This document shows positions 34,173-46,682 of a stretch of DNA of 64,000 bases, one piece after another. The translations under genes and the position numbers were made by a program. The stretch comes from Gautieria morchelliformis. Lineage: Eukaryota > Basidiomycota > Agaricomycetes > Gomphales > Gomphaceae. How positions within the stretch are numbered: position 1 is the first letter of the stretch; each line of letters begins with the position of its first letter. Below the pieces are notes generated by a model. It did not search any database and was not told the origin of the DNA. It saw only the letters and a program-made list of their open reading frames with translations. The DNA is taken from contig WHVA01000022.1 in the NCBI GenBank assembly GCA_015179125.1, positions 248,001-312,000 on the forward strand, in the 5' to 3' direction.

Positions 34173-36922
34173 TTACACGTGCTGCCTTCTCTCTCTTCCC
34201 AAAATCTCACTGAGCTTACTCGCCGCGACACCTTGCTCAAGACCGTCGGGTCTCTGGTCCGTCTGATGGTTGTGCGACTTCTTCTGCATCATGCTACGCC
34301 CACCTAGCAAGAGGGAGAATCGCTTACTCCGCCCCTCGCCGACAGAGCTGGGTCGCGCCGTCACCGATGCCGTGTGGACTGCAAGCGCTGCTACGCTAAA
34401 TCGGCTTGGATCTGGTCGAGATGGTTCCGGAGATAGTCCCGGACCGTCTCCCCCCCCTTCATTGCCGCGCTCCGCGGTGGGAGAGCCAGGTGGCGCTGCC
34501 GAATTTTCCATGCTGTCGCCAGCTGGCGAGTGCAGGTCAACGCTCACCGCGGAAGCAGCCGCCGACGTCATGCGGGAGATGTCCAAATCCATCACGGGCT
34601 GGCTCTGCGGACGGGGGCTCATCCGTAGGCGACGGGGTTCGTGGAAGGCCGAAGGCGGGGGCTTGAACAGCACCGAAGAGGCGGTCGAACAAGAGCCTGG
34701 CGGATTGGGAGGGGCAAACGAGGGCATTGATTTCCATGATGGAAGTTGTGAAAGTGTCCCAAGAGTTGATACATAAGAATTGTGCGAGTCGCCTTGATGT
34801 TGGGCAGAAAAGGCGGATGACGTGGACGGAGAAGCGAGAAGTGGGAACACAGTATCATAGCAAGCATTACAGGCACGCGCTGGCTTTGACTCTTTGGTGC
34901 TCACATCAGAGATGAAGAACGTCTGCGAATGAGTTGAATTATGGCTCTCGCTCGCTCAATAAATTATACATACCTTGCCAGAGCAATTTGCACATACACA
35001 CCGTCCACATAGCCGGCAGTGATGCCTGCGCCTGCGCCAGCCAAATCTGGCCCCACAGCGCATGCAACTGTCGGTCTTGGCATCTGGTACCCATATTGCT
35101 GGTAAAAAGTGGTCAACTCTCCCCCGTCGTGGACTGGACTCGTCGTCAGATGGGTGTGGGTGTGCCTGCAGGGCACGTCGAAGGTGAGTCGTTGCCTCCG
35201 AAGACGTGAGAGTCGAGTTGGGATGCATCGTATTAAGAGACACAAGTAGTGAGGATTTTGCATTCCGAATATCTGCTGTCCACGCATCGCGCTCCTCCTC
35301 GGTTGCTGGAATGGAACATCAGTATCGCCCAGTGGTGCTCGGAAAAACTACTCACACACCTGCATAAACAGAAAATGACACTTCGGGGCTCAGGACATCA
35401 AACCTTGTATGCTTAGTCTTGTCACGCGCCGTGGGGTTTACGACGACCTCAAGATCGACAAGCTCTATTTTCCCTTTGAAGTTCCACCTTTCATCTCCTG
35501 TCCCATTCCGCTCCGCCGCCAGCATCGAGGTCGTTGGTAACTCAGTTTCACTCTTGCTTCGGTCCCGGCGTAACTTGGGCTTTTTCCACCTGTGGTCCGC
35601 AACGCTCCATTCATTACGGTCATCCGCTCGCGCGAGCCACACCAGACAGTCAGAAAAAAGAAGAAATTCGCGCGCATCAGGCGCGCTGCGCTCAACCTGT
35701 CCCTGGAGAAGTGAACCACGACGCATGAGCAATCGTCCAGGTGCGACTAACTGAAAAGGCAGGTTTGGCGTCGCGCGCTGAAGTGCGAGAAGTGAAAGCG
35801 TCTGGGAATGCGTTTGTAATGACACGTTGAGAGACTGCGTGACTGATTGGGGAGATATAAGGAGCTGCTTGTTTTGGGTGGAACCAACTCACTCTTAGAA
35901 AGGAGGTTGTGTACAGCGGTCAGAGAGCCATACTCGGGGTCTGAAGGGTCAGTACAGCTGATGAGATCCTAAACAGCAAATATTGAAGGATTGCACATCA
36001 AGTTGAATATGCCTTACCTTCAACAAGAGTAGGTAACGCGGACAACGTTGAACAATGGTTAAAAGCCAATCCTTGAGACCAAGTTTTCCGCAACGTGGAT
36101 CCGCTTCCTGAGTGTGAATGAAATTGGAAAACATGGGGCTGCTGTTCATGAGATTGGATAATGAGGTGAGAACAGTCGGAAAAGAGGTAACGAAAGGCGT
36201 GTAAAGGGAAAGATACGGGAAATGGGACAGGAGCACGGATGATAGCGGTGGCGGCGAGTCGGAAGTATCAGAGAGGTGGGTCGTAAGCGACGTGAAGAAT
36301 GATCGATGGAGGTTCCATATATCAATGAAATTGGAGAAAATGGATGTGAGTTCCGGGCGACCGATGAGTGGTTGAGGGGTATCGAGCGATGCAATGAGAG
36401 GCGTAAGAAATTTCTAGATGAAAGGTGACACAACCTTACCATCTAGTACCGAGCGAGTGCCGATGGTTAGCTTACCGTGTATATAAGATCCAGACCATTC
36501 ACATATGCACGTTCTGTCTCAAAAATCTCGTTGATGACCTTGCTGCGCCTCTCATTCAGGGAAGCATTGGTGGTGCCGGTCTGTTTATAGCTGATTTTGG
36601 TTCGCAGACGGGAAGGCGACCGTGGATGCTGGTGCGGATGGGCATGGGGATTTTGCTGCTTCGTGGCACTCTTCACGAGGGCCGGGAGTGACGGCTGGCT
36701 CTCTTCCGGAGTGGAATCAAAGGAGGTAAAGCTTACGATGGATTGCCGGTTGTCTGAAGCTTGCGGCACTGTAGGCAGGGAAATGCGACGAAAAGGGAGA
36801 TGGGGTGGACGAGGATAGATTTCTGGTAGCTGGCGGCTCGACGAGTCATCCCGTTCGACTGGAAAGACAACAGAAGAAGCTGATATTTTTTCGCTTAAGT
36901 TCTGACCGTTTGTGAATGACAT
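34173..36922 (-). CDS. DH-PH-FYVE Rho guanine nucleotide exchange factor, 827 aa
   Basis: Six minus-strand exons: 36476-36922, 36018-36413, 35893-35968, 35360-35842, 34974-35305 and 34173-34922; total 2484 nt in frame. After a Ser/Pro-rich N-terminus (1-120) comes a DH domain (about 125-330) with INEIFETERAYVNGL and LTIVQRCPRYLLLLKDLI. A PH domain follows (about 370-490) with GRLLMRRGSLLQ and FLLFSDCLVWL, then a FYVE finger (about 539-605) with WVPD, RRHHCRLCGRCVC and RACNAC, and a disordered Ser-rich tail. DH-PH activates Rho/Cdc42 GTPases; FYVE binds phosphatidylinositol 3-phosphate on endosomes. The order resembles FGD-type proteins and smut Don1, which acts in cell separation; orthology is an inference. 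All zinc ligands appear present. Confidence 0.88.
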
Positions 36923-37365
36923 ACACGACTAACCCATTGCGGGCCGCAGGTTACCATGTGGCCACCCTTTAAGCTTCGCTCCGCGCCACCAGCTGAGATC
37001 AGACGCAATGCAGTCTAGTGAGCAAATCAGTTATCTCAAGCAATGCGACGACTTGGTGTTGCCCAAAGTTGCAGAGCTATGACGCAAACGGAACTAAATA
37101 CTAGACTTACAACTAGCAGTGGCCTGTTTCCAACACCCTAGTCACTCAAATTGCTTGGAAAGCCTACCTCGAGGTATATGCTCCCCAGGCAATAAGCAGC
37201 GCGCAGGAGATGATACGGAAGTCGGAATGCTTACGGACGACCGGCTTCGTTGGTCGGAGTTCTAAAATCTGATAATTAATTGTGGTCTTCCGAGTCCGAG
37301 TCCGAGTCGGTCGCGCGAAATATGTCTGGCTGGATGCCGTCGATCCTTTAATACTGAATATTCGC

Positions 37366-37665
37366 GAAACAGTGAGTCGGGGCGTGGTTGGCCACATCCG
37401 GCTCACTGTTTCACCAATATTATTAGGACGGCATCTAGTCAGACACGTCGCAGCCATCGCCCGCTAGCTGCGAGCGTCACTGTCTCCCGGTAGTCTTTGC
37501 AAAATAGCGAGCCAGGTGTGGCTGGCCACGTCTTCGGACTCGCTGCTGCGACAGTGAGTCGGATGTAGCCAGCCACACCCGACTTGGCACTGCAACATTC
37601 GCGAAACAGTGGGTCGGATGTGGCCAGCCACACCCAACTCGCTACTGCAACAGTCGCGAGACAGC
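37366..37665. repeat. cluster of four related hairpin repeats
   Basis: Four imperfect copies of a palindromic motif built around GTGGCCAGCCACACC or its complement. The clearest has 11-bp arms GAAACAGTGAG (37366-37376) and CTCACTGTTTC (37402-37412). Others centre near 37525, 37575 and 37628, each with flanking GAGTCGG/CCGACTC-like arms. They lie about 50 bp apart, 120-420 bp upstream of a probable gene start at 37785. Between 36923 and 37365 I see no gene. Confidence 0.7.
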
Positions 37666-37688
37666 GTTAGGGCTGCTGGAAAGAACGG

Positions 37689-37696
37689 TATAAATA
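37689..37696 (+). promoter_or_regulatory. TATA box of the gene starting at 37785
   Basis: TATAAATA lies 96 bp upstream of the ATG at 37785 and is followed by a pyrimidine-rich tract, as in fungal core promoters. Confidence 0.45.
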
Positions 37697-37784
37697 TTTC
37701 CATTGTCAAGCTAGGACCCCCCAAGCGCTTTCCAAACTACTTCTTTCTCCGTATACCTTCCCCATTCATAAACCATTTACAAAC

Positions 37785-38570
37785 ATGCTCAAACTCTCCC
37801 AAGTCAATGTCGCTTTGAAGCAGGTAGTTCTTTGTGGTGTCGCGAGGCAAAATTAAGTAAAGCTGCCCAGGGGCGCACACATCGTCGAGTGGGAGAGGAA
37901 CTTGACGACTTCGTGGCTCGCGCTCGAACCCACGGTATGGCCTTGTGAGCTTACTGACAAGAGTCCGGTAGTTAGCAGGGCTCCCTGTGCCTCAGAATTA
38001 ATCAGCATGAGCTCGAACTTATTGCCCGGTTCCTCCTTCCCCACCTCATCAGCCATACCGTCCATGTTCTCCGAGGACAATTCCTCGACAGTTCGGGTTC
38101 TCAGCGTGCCGCCCCCTTCTATTCCCAACATCGTCGTCTCTGATTATGACGCCGAGAAGGCTCAGTACAAGGATACGTTTCTTAAGAAAACTTCAGAGGT
38201 ATGTCAGCGTTCTGGATCAGATGCTAACACATGGTTGGGGAGGATCCCAAGACGTTGGGATTTTAGCACTCCCTGGCGCTTTCCCTGTCTTTGAGAGGAA
38301 GAAGAGAGTTATTCCTAAGAAGGCCATCGAGCCGTGGGGTTTTGCAGATGTATGCATCGCATTGTTCACGTCTCTGCCACCCGTCACCGAGTTCTTCGTA
38401 TAACTGGAAAATCGCTCAAGATTGGATCGGGCATGTATCACTACAAGACCCTCGCGAAATATGTGGCAGAGCATACCTATCGGACGAAGTACGAGGGGAT
38501 GACCTTCGCCAGCAAGTTCTACACCGAGACTATTCGCGACCAGTGCTCCTATGTTGCGTGGCTTGAATGA
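37785..38570 (+). CDS. hypothetical multi-exon gene, structure unresolved
   Basis: The probable first exon is 37785-37823 (MLKLSQVNVALKQ, then GTAG donor), with a good TATA box upstream. Protein-like stretches follow on the same strand: about 37871-37944 (with EELDDFVARARTHG), about 37979-38199 (with VSDYDAEKAQYKDTFLKK), about 38202-38356 and about 38403-38570 (with TLAKYVAEHTYRTKYEGMTF, ending at TGA). They lie in different frames, and I found no intron set that joins all of them; the shortest candidate intron is 34 nt. It is either a real gene whose splicing I could not solve or a decaying one. No family is recognised. Confidence 0.35.
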
Positions 38571-40698
38571 AAGGCCGAGCGTCCTGCGGAGGAGCGTGTG
38601 TTGTGGATTGTTTGATGAAAACCCTCAGGTTTTCACATTTTCTGCTGATAGAAAATCAAGTACGCCATTTCACAAATTTTCATTTCGCCATATACCGTCT
38701 TCTTTCTATCGTGTGCGCCAGGGTGAAAAACGCGGTAAGTATATTCAATATTAAATGTTCGCGACTTTGTAAGTCCAGTGTCTGCGTGACACGTGACGGC
38801 TAATTGCAACCTGGTATAATCGGAAAAGTGATCTTTACACCCGTCTCTGTTATATATATTGAAAGTGCTGATGTCTTCTGCTGGCCCAGATCTCATTCAA
38901 ACTAACAGTGGCTCGTGTCATTGCGCTCCATTGGCATCAGAAGGCTGGACTGTAAGTCTTAATCTACGTAGTACTTATAGCCTAGCTAATCGGGATCGTG
39001 ATTGGCTGGACACGTGCATAAAAGTCAGTCAGATGTTGCGTATGACCCTTAGTGGGTGTTGATCATTGACTTAAAACGATTGCCTTGCCCTGGGCCAACA
39101 TACAATTCCCAGAAATGTTTACCTTCCAAGCGTCCGAGGGTCCAGCTAGGCGACACATTCGAGAGATTTCAGGTTTGCCGCCTAGAATTTATCAGCCCAG
39201 GCAGGTAACGTGTGGGCTCTGGTTATCCTACATCTAGTAAGGCGTCTTATTCTTTAAGGCTCGAGCTGGTATCCTTTTTCTTGAATACCGGCAGCTTTAA
39301 CATATGTGCCCCGCATAATTGCTGGGAGTTTTGCATCACTGCAGAGTGGATTAGTTGCTCGAGCTCTGTTCAAAACTTGGCCAGGGTCGAGTGACAACGC
39401 TTTGGTTTCACATTTTCAGCGGACGCGATGCAGTTGTTTATGTAGTGTACCTTCATACCTGAGGTAGGTTTTGAATTCCAGAGGTATTTTCATCGCTAAA
39501 TATTATCCGTCCGAAGGTGTCTTAACCTTCTCACCGCTCTCCCATTCGACAATGCAGAACCAGTTATGTAGGACCTCCCCAGCGTCGCATTTCTTCAAAA
39601 GAAGAATCCATGATATGCCCATTCAGTCATCGATGAAGTTTAGTGGGTATTTCCCCAGCTGAGCTAGTTGAGCTACCACTGATGTCAGGTAAAAAATTCT
39701 TTCGAATTCATTTCTCTTCTCGTCAGAATTATTTTACTGTCCCTTTTGAGCAGTCGGGAGTGTTTCCTTTGGCATTACCACCCTTAATTTTTTCTCCAAC
39801 TGTGCTCAAAGCTATGCTACGGCAAATGCAATTTTTGCATTCGATGACGCCCTTACTCTAGAGCACAGTTGCATTCTCAGCAGTAGTATGACGGCCCCAC
39901 AAATTGGATTGCACCGAGCATAGCTTTCTTCCCTATTGTGGACTACATAGGTAGTTCTTCTCACACAATAGAATCCGATGCCGCCATCAAGAGCGCGCTT
40001 AGGACGGTAAGAATATATATCGTAAGTTCTTGACAAGCGTGAGATTTGTTAGTTTCGTACATCAGAGGCTGCTTCTTTATCATGGGGCTAGACCTAAGCT
40101 AATAATTTATTATTTATCGTAGTTCCGAAGGCATTTCGACTTAATTGCATGGTACGCGAAGTCTCGTAGAAGTTAGGTTATAAAGCGGCCATCTAGAATT
40201 AAGCCAAGCGCAACAACCGTGAGGGCATCTTCGACGTTCTGTTCTATTACCAGCTACCAATTATACAAAGTTGGTTCCTCACCATGTGGCTTCCATAAGT
40301 ACGACGGCGGAGACGGGCATAGTGCCAAGGTGATTTCTTATATTTGCTCACGTGGCTGGTTGGATGCAATATATTTGCGGAGAGGTATGCTCGTACAATG
40401 ATGCGTATCAGTACTTTCATATCTTCCGGTAAGTCACGCTAGAACTTAAATGGCCATTGAACCCCCGTAACAGACGTGGGTCCCATCAGCCTGAACACCC
40501 ATTTGAAGTCTCAGACACGATTTCTCATGGACGACGTACTCGCTTGCATGGTTCCTGGACTAAAGGTGAGTGTTTTCTCTTCCGACGGTCAGAAGTTAGC
40601 GGCTCTATAGCGTGTATGGGAAAGGAGGCATCTGATGGTAATGTCTTCTCGCCTGATATGCCAATCAGAAGGTTTATAGCAAGCAATATGACCAGTAA
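38571..40698. other. intergenic, no gene seen
   Basis: AT-rich 2.1 kb with short frames only and no recognisable motif on either strand. Confidence 0.45.
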
Positions 40699-41576
40699 CT
40701 AGCCTGGAGGGGTCTTCTGACGCCTGACCGGGAATTCTTCGTCTGAGGATGATGAAACAATCGCGACAACCTTGCGACGACGAGGGTATGGACCTGGAAA
40801 AGCTGAGCCAATTTCACACTTCGGAAAAGCAGGAGGGGTAGATATGTGACACTTGCCTCCTGACAACTTTACGCCCACCTCTCCCGGATTCTTGTCGACG
40901 TCGCTAGAGTAAGATGAGTCGGAAGAGATGACAATTCGAGATGCTGCATAATGGACCATTACGTCAAAATAATAACCTCTAAAATACGACGCATAGCACA
41001 TGACTTACGATGTTTTCGTTTGGGCGTCCTATGAGCGTTAGGGGCAGGTGCTCCAACCTCTTCAACCTCTGGCGATGTTTCCGATATAGTCCTCTGAACG
41101 CTACAGCGAGACGAACCTGGCGTAGCGTCAGGAAATTGACGACGACGAAGGGAGGCTGGAGACGACACCATTGGGTTCAGAATCCGGGATAAGTTGTGGA
41201 ACTACGACACATGACACAGATACATATGTTCGAGCTTACATTCTGCACGGCCGACGCTGCTATCTTTCCATTTAGATCGAGTGTGAGAGCGAGTCGCAGG
41301 TGTTAGTATAGTTGGGCTTTCTTCTTCTTCTGATGGCTCCGAGACAATCCTTTCAATGCCATGGCTACGAGTTGACGCTGAGATGAAGGAGTTAAGCAGT
41401 CGGAACCCTTGGGAGGGGTGAAACATACAGTAATGCTTGCTTTCTTGGCCTGCTGATACCGTCTTACCGAGTATTTCGTTGTCGAAATCGTAAGAGGACG
41501 ACGACTTACTCGAAATGCTGGGGACTCGCAAAGAGTGTGGAGAGGCTGAAGAAGGAACCGTTGGGAGTCGAAACAT
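40699..41576 (-). CDS. small disordered Ser/Arg-rich protein, 225 aa
   Basis: Four minus-strand exons: 41429-41576, 41240-41377, 41009-41155 and 40699-40943; total 678 nt in frame. The protein begins MFRLPTVPSSASPHSLRV. It is low complexity with Ser runs (SISSKSSSSYDFD, EEEESPTILTP), a basic patch TPKRKH that could be a nuclear signal, and a tail with RRRKVVAIVSSSSDEE. It has no folded domain that I recognise. It starts only 62 bp after the stop of the upstream same-strand gene and is the last of three tandem minus-strand genes. Confidence 0.6.
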
Positions 41577-41638
41577 TACATACACACAACCATTACTTAC
41601 AACCTAGACAAGTGTCCTTATAACCTTTTTGATTCTGT

Positions 41639-42832
41639 TTAGTTTGAGATCGAAGAACATGACTTAAAGCTAGGAAAAGACGTCAAAGCGGTCCTTATAA
41701 CTACCATTCGTTCCCCACCTCTAGATGTACTCCCTGACCTTCCCTGACCATCCGAATCTACATAGGACTGCTCACCATCACTGGAGCTTCCATCAACAAT
41801 GAACGGTGACGAGGTAGTCTTAAAACAGGAATAGATAAGAAAGGATATGATGTGAGTTTTGAAAATTCACTAACTGTCGTGGTATTAACCGTCTGGGCAG
41901 TGTTGTTGGTGTTGGTCCCGCCGTCAGTCATCTGTGCCTCCCCCTCGTTTTTGGTAATTACATGCTGCTCATTTGCCACCACTTCAACACCTGAAGTTCC
42001 TGTGGAATGTGCTATCGAGGCAGATGAACGAGATGAACGTGCATCCTCGTTCTCCAAAGATAAGGGGGTACGACTCCGATCATAGAAGTCGTCCATATTG
42101 GGTTCACTCTGGTCAAAGGAGGAATTAGGAAGGGAGTCGTCATCGATAAAATCCATATCTTCCGCCGTGGGTTCGTCATCGGAATACAGATCTTCTCCAT
42201 CACCATGCAAATTTAGGTCATCTTCATATTCGGTGGCAGCAAGACTTTCTCCTATGTCACGGACCACCTGCTGGTGGTTTGGGTTGTCCAGCCACTTTTT
42301 AACAGCCTGAAAAAAAAGCGGGTGCTTGGACACGTATTGTTTCAAATATATCAAAGGAAGATGTGTATTCCCTCACCTTTTTGACTAGCTCAGGCTTCTT
42401 ACGCGCCCAGACCAGCCAGTTTTTATCCCTGCACTGGCGAATGGTCTTTCCCCTATGTTTCTGGCCAAACGGCACTATAAACCGCTCGTATTCCTGTTCA
42501 AGACAGTCTTCTAGTCCCGAGTAGTAATAATCAAGAGCATTGAGAAATGGCCTCTGTTTAAACAAGGACGTGCATAAGCCGTATCTAGCTAGTGAGTAGT
42601 GCCTGGCCATAATATGACTTACATTCCGTGCATCTTCTTCAAATGTTCTTCGGCACCATAGAAGATAAGACAGGCTCACTTCGTGGATTTTCTTGCCTCT
42701 ATGCTTCCCAAAGTTTACTACCATGCCACCGGCATGCTCCTCCCAATACCATGAGTCTGGATCGCCCTCCTCGTCTTGGAAGGGCAGAGTGATGGGTGGT
42801 GGTGTGCAAGGACGCGGAGCACGCTGAACCAT
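41639..42832 (-). CDS. protein with two exonuclease X C-terminal-like motifs, 327 aa
   Basis: Four minus-strand exons: 42623-42832, 42377-42553, 41890-42306 and 41639-41818; total 984 nt in frame. Two copies of the FGKxxGKxIxE...YLxW motif are visible: FGKHRGKKIHEVSLSYLLWC (about residues 38-57) and FGQKHRGKTIRQCRDKNWLV (about 100-120). In bacteria this motif forms the C-terminal part of exonuclease X-like proteins. The rest is an acidic disordered region (EYEDDLNLHGDGEDLYSDDE) and a Ser/Gly-rich tail. No nuclease catalytic residues are present. The start is the ATG of MVQRAPRP; an in-frame ATG at 42865 would add 11 residues. It lies 222 bp downstream of a DEDDy exonuclease gene on the same strand. 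Confidence 0.7.
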
Positions 42833-43054
42833 GACAATGCTGGCACTGAGGTTGACATGTCTCAAAGTGACTCCGTCTCTTTAGTAATTATCCAATCAGC
42901 GCTGCAGGTGAGTTGAAACACGTAATTACCTTGAAGTTCCATATACGTCAGACTAACGGCTACTTGTACATGTTCTTTATGCTCTGATTTTGACTAGTAT
43001 AAGTACAACAGTTGACTAACACAGGCTCTGAACTTCGCTGGAACACAAACCCCG

Positions 43055-44065
43055 TTATTCATACCTCTCTTGGATGGGCCATCTATACTTTATCGCTACA
43101 ACGTGGCAAACTTTACACACCTTGTTACACTTGCCCCCTTGCTGCATGAAGCACCGCCCAGAAAGATTCCGATGGCACCGGTCACATTCCTTCCTGAAAG
43201 TACCAGTCGGGTGTTCCAGGATGTCCAGTGGGAGCACCGAGGAACCCCGATAACGATCCTCCTGAAGTGGCTTCAGTGTTAGATCGTCGTGCATCGACAC
43301 GTAGCGCTGCGACTGGGCAAGTAGCTCTCTCATGGGGTTCATGTACCCTCGACGCTTGAACTGTTCGTATATGAGGCGAATAAGGTGAACGTCCTTAGCC
43401 GCGTAATTGAGAAGGTCGCTCGCTAAAGGTCGCCGCATCCACAGTTCCGTTAAGTTTTGTTCATGAATCCTCGTTACCCACGCTGCATGGTGAGAACCAA
43501 TTTGGTTTAGATCATTTCGCACACCGTTAACAACGGAGAGTCACGCACGATCTTTTCCGTCTCCGAAAGCCAGTCCCTGTTCGCTGAGACATTTTTTCAT
43601 TCCAACAACAACTATAATGTCCTCGTACTCCTCCCTCCAGGGGAACACGAGACTGGGCCTTAAAAGGGTCTTGATACGGGCCTGACGATTCGACTCCGTT
43701 TCTCCACGACTCTCCCTAGACATAATCTCAACAATCTGCATGTCGAGCGCATTTTCCACCCGCTTCTTGTATGAATGGAATATTTCCGAGAAATCCATTC
43801 TTCCGTCCCAGAACACCTTTATGATTTTGGGGTCGGAGAGCAGCTCCAACACCGGCAGGAGAGCATCACGGTCAAGTTCAACGGCATCATACACGAATAT
43901 ATTGGAGGATTGCTCTGTTCCAACCGAAATGGTTGAGAGTGCGCCGTCGCGAGTTCCAAGATCACGTCCCTCACAATCGACTATCAGGAGTTCTACCTTG
44001 CTGAGAGTCTGGAGGCTGTTGGCAACCTCGTTGGCAGTGGCGCATAAAGTATAGGATATGGGCAT
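43055..44065 (-). CDS. DEDDy 3'-5' exonuclease domain protein, 314 aa
   Basis: Two minus-strand exons, 43549-44065 and 43055-43482. Exo I is IVDCEGRDLG (D30, E32), Exo II is FWDGRMDFSEIFHSY, and Exo III is LLNYAAKDVHLI (Tyr-x3-Asp), the set of the RNase D/Rrp6/WRN superfamily that removes nucleotides from 3' ends with two metal ions. A C-terminal Cys-rich segment (CDRCHRNLSGRC and CNKVCKVCHVV) likely binds zinc and may contact nucleic acid. The ATG at 44063-44065 begins MPISYTLC; the frame is open a little further upstream to an AG, so an additional 5' exon is possible. All four acidic residues appear present, so activity is expected. Confidence 0.8.
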
Positions 44066-44763
44066 ATTTTGTGAGGCAGCCCCTTCATAATCCAAGGTCT
44101 AACGACGGTGTCAATATATCATTGACATGTACTTGGTATGAGACGCATTTGTAGGGGTTACGGAGACAGCGAGAGACAGGGTAATATTATGGGAAGACAA
44201 CTGAAACAAGGGCGGACTAATACAGCACTAAGTGGGTTCGACGGGAGACAAATGTCGCTCATCTCCCGATCTTGCAGAAAAAAGCCAAGAATTACTATAT
44301 ATAGGTGCTAGATATCTACTGGATATCACACAGAAACTAGATGCAACCACCGGCAGGGTGAACATTGTTTTTCCTTGAGGGAGACCGTTGGATTCTGGAC
44401 AAGAAATAAGGAGGATATGTGACTGCAAAATGTAAAAGAAAATTGGGATTGTTCTGCCGAAGCTAAGGGATATTCATGGTTGCAGCAGTATGACGATTAA
44501 CTATTCTTACCATGCCAAATTGCATAATATCTGCGACAAGTTTGAGAATCTAATCAACTCGAGGTTGAAGCGCTGCGCAGTAGGCATGAAAACGTCGCGG
44601 CGTCTTGGGGAGAGCGTCGCGACAGCAGTATTTTGATGCCGGAGCACCATAAAAATACAAAGGTACTAGTACTATGGAGCGGACAATGGGAGGATAGACG
44701 AAAAAGTCGACGCGGTGGTTATGTAAAAGAAACGCTCGAGAGAAAGAAAGAGCGGCGAGATAG
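44066..44763. other. intergenic, no gene seen
   Basis: Lies between the exonuclease gene and the terminal inverted repeat element. Only short frames without motifs. Confidence 0.5.
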
Positions 44764-44811
44764 CACTGTGGGTAGTCAACCCAATGAATCCTATTGGGTG
44801 GACCCACTGAG
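44764..44811 (+). repeat. left terminal inverted repeat
   Basis: Begins CACTGTGGGTAGTCAACCC and pairs as an inverted copy with 48902-48949. Confidence 0.7.
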
Positions 44812-46682
44812 TATTCAGTATATAAACCACTATGGTTAGTGTAAATACCAATAGAACCCGTTGAAAATTCAATGAATCAGTTTCAGTGGAAAAAGTTTCG
44901 TTTCAATGAGTTGGTTTCAGGGGTTGACTCATGGGTATTTGGGGTTCCTACAGCGGAAGACCAATGGATTGAACCAGGCATTCCAAGTTGACGACCACTG
45001 GGTTCCTGTGGGGTAGTCACTTACGACCCGTGGTTCTATCACCACATTTCAGAGATGCAGCAACTGAATGTCACTGGCCCAAGATCTGAATAATATGAGG
45101 CAAATCACTGAAGATTCATGAAATTTGTAGTGAATGTTAGGTTGTAAAGCTATGGGTTTTCAATGGTTATTGCCTTGCAATCTTGTTCAAATGTCATGAG
45201 ATACCAGTTAAACTTTCCCAATGTTTCAAGTCATAAATCAATATATAGAAGGGAAAATACAGATGAAACATATGGCAAAAATCACTAAAATCTCACGGTC
45301 GGATCCAAGAAATTCATACCAGGCCGCTTCACATACGTTGGAGCGGCAGTGCACCGGGAGCCAAAAGGAGATGAAGAAGGGTTACGAAAAGTAGATGACA
45401 TACTATTGGAGATGGCAGATGGCAGACAATGTGAACCTGAAATGGGTCAGGCTACCAGGGAGCCTCTTATAACCGAGGTACGTACATCATGCACAACAGC
45501 ACATGTCTCGTGCACAGGGTGTCGCCGCCGGCGACGCCACCGCTACCGCGACGCCCACGAGAGATGCCTGGGGTCACGTCGTCAGCATGTACAGAGGATA
45601 GGACACAGATCAGAACACATGACATCCACCGTGAAGACAGAAGAATACAAACACCAAAATGGAGAATAGAAAATAGAAATAGGACAGAAAAATCGGGACA
45701 AAGTGCACATGACACAAAACCAGCGAACTCAACTTTTACCCACCCGAATGCACTCTCCACACGTGTCTTGAGCTCCTTATAGCTCACCATGAGACACCTC
45801 TGCTCGTCCCGCAATATGAGCATGATGCGTTCGTCTGTCCAGGGGTCGAGCAGGTCGGTGATGTGCAGCGAGTGGGGTTGGGGTTGATTGAGTCAGCGAG
45901 CGTGTCACACCTCTCACACGTCGAGCCATGCACCTTGTGCGTGTGCCATCTTCATGACAGGCGCGCCATGCTCATTGATCTGGTCGGCGCTTGTGACACA
46001 CGGGGATCATCTGCATCCAGCTCCCACTGATGAAAGGCAGCGATGGTCCAGTCTGCTGGACAGAGGCGGGAAGCAGCTTCCATTTACCAGATGTGCATTA
46101 ATAATTTACCTTGATCCGGTGCATGGCGCATATATCCGGCTTTAGACGATGGTGCCTATTGAGGCATTAGTGTCTGGGCTCGAAAACGCGGACTGTGTGA
46201 GGGCTCTTACCTTGAACAGATTGGACAACACATCCTCAATGTCAACTAGTTGGAGCCTCTCGAGAGGAGGGAGCCTTCGCAGAAGTCACAAAATATGGCT
46301 GACTATGCCTGCATTCGGATTCGTACCAATGAGCGTAGTCATAGTCATAACCGTAGCGTGAGGTGGCTAGTTGTCTGAGGAGCTTCAGACATGTAGTTAT
46401 GAACCCACAGCTCGAGATGTTCAAGCGCAGGAAGGGCTGTCCGGTACATGTTCACGTCAGTAATAGAACGACAATAGGTGAGGCATTATGATCGATGATG
46501 TTGCTGGAATGCTGAGCTTGTCATCGCCTGAATCCACGTCGGACACAGGTGTTCTCTAGAAGAAACTTTGTCCTTGCTGGTTGGATGGGCGATGATAGTA
46601 GGCCGTTGTGTCTTTTGAGTTCAACAACAGGCACCCACTTGGATCCGTCATGTGATAACAAACACGACTGTCCCCCTCTAGC

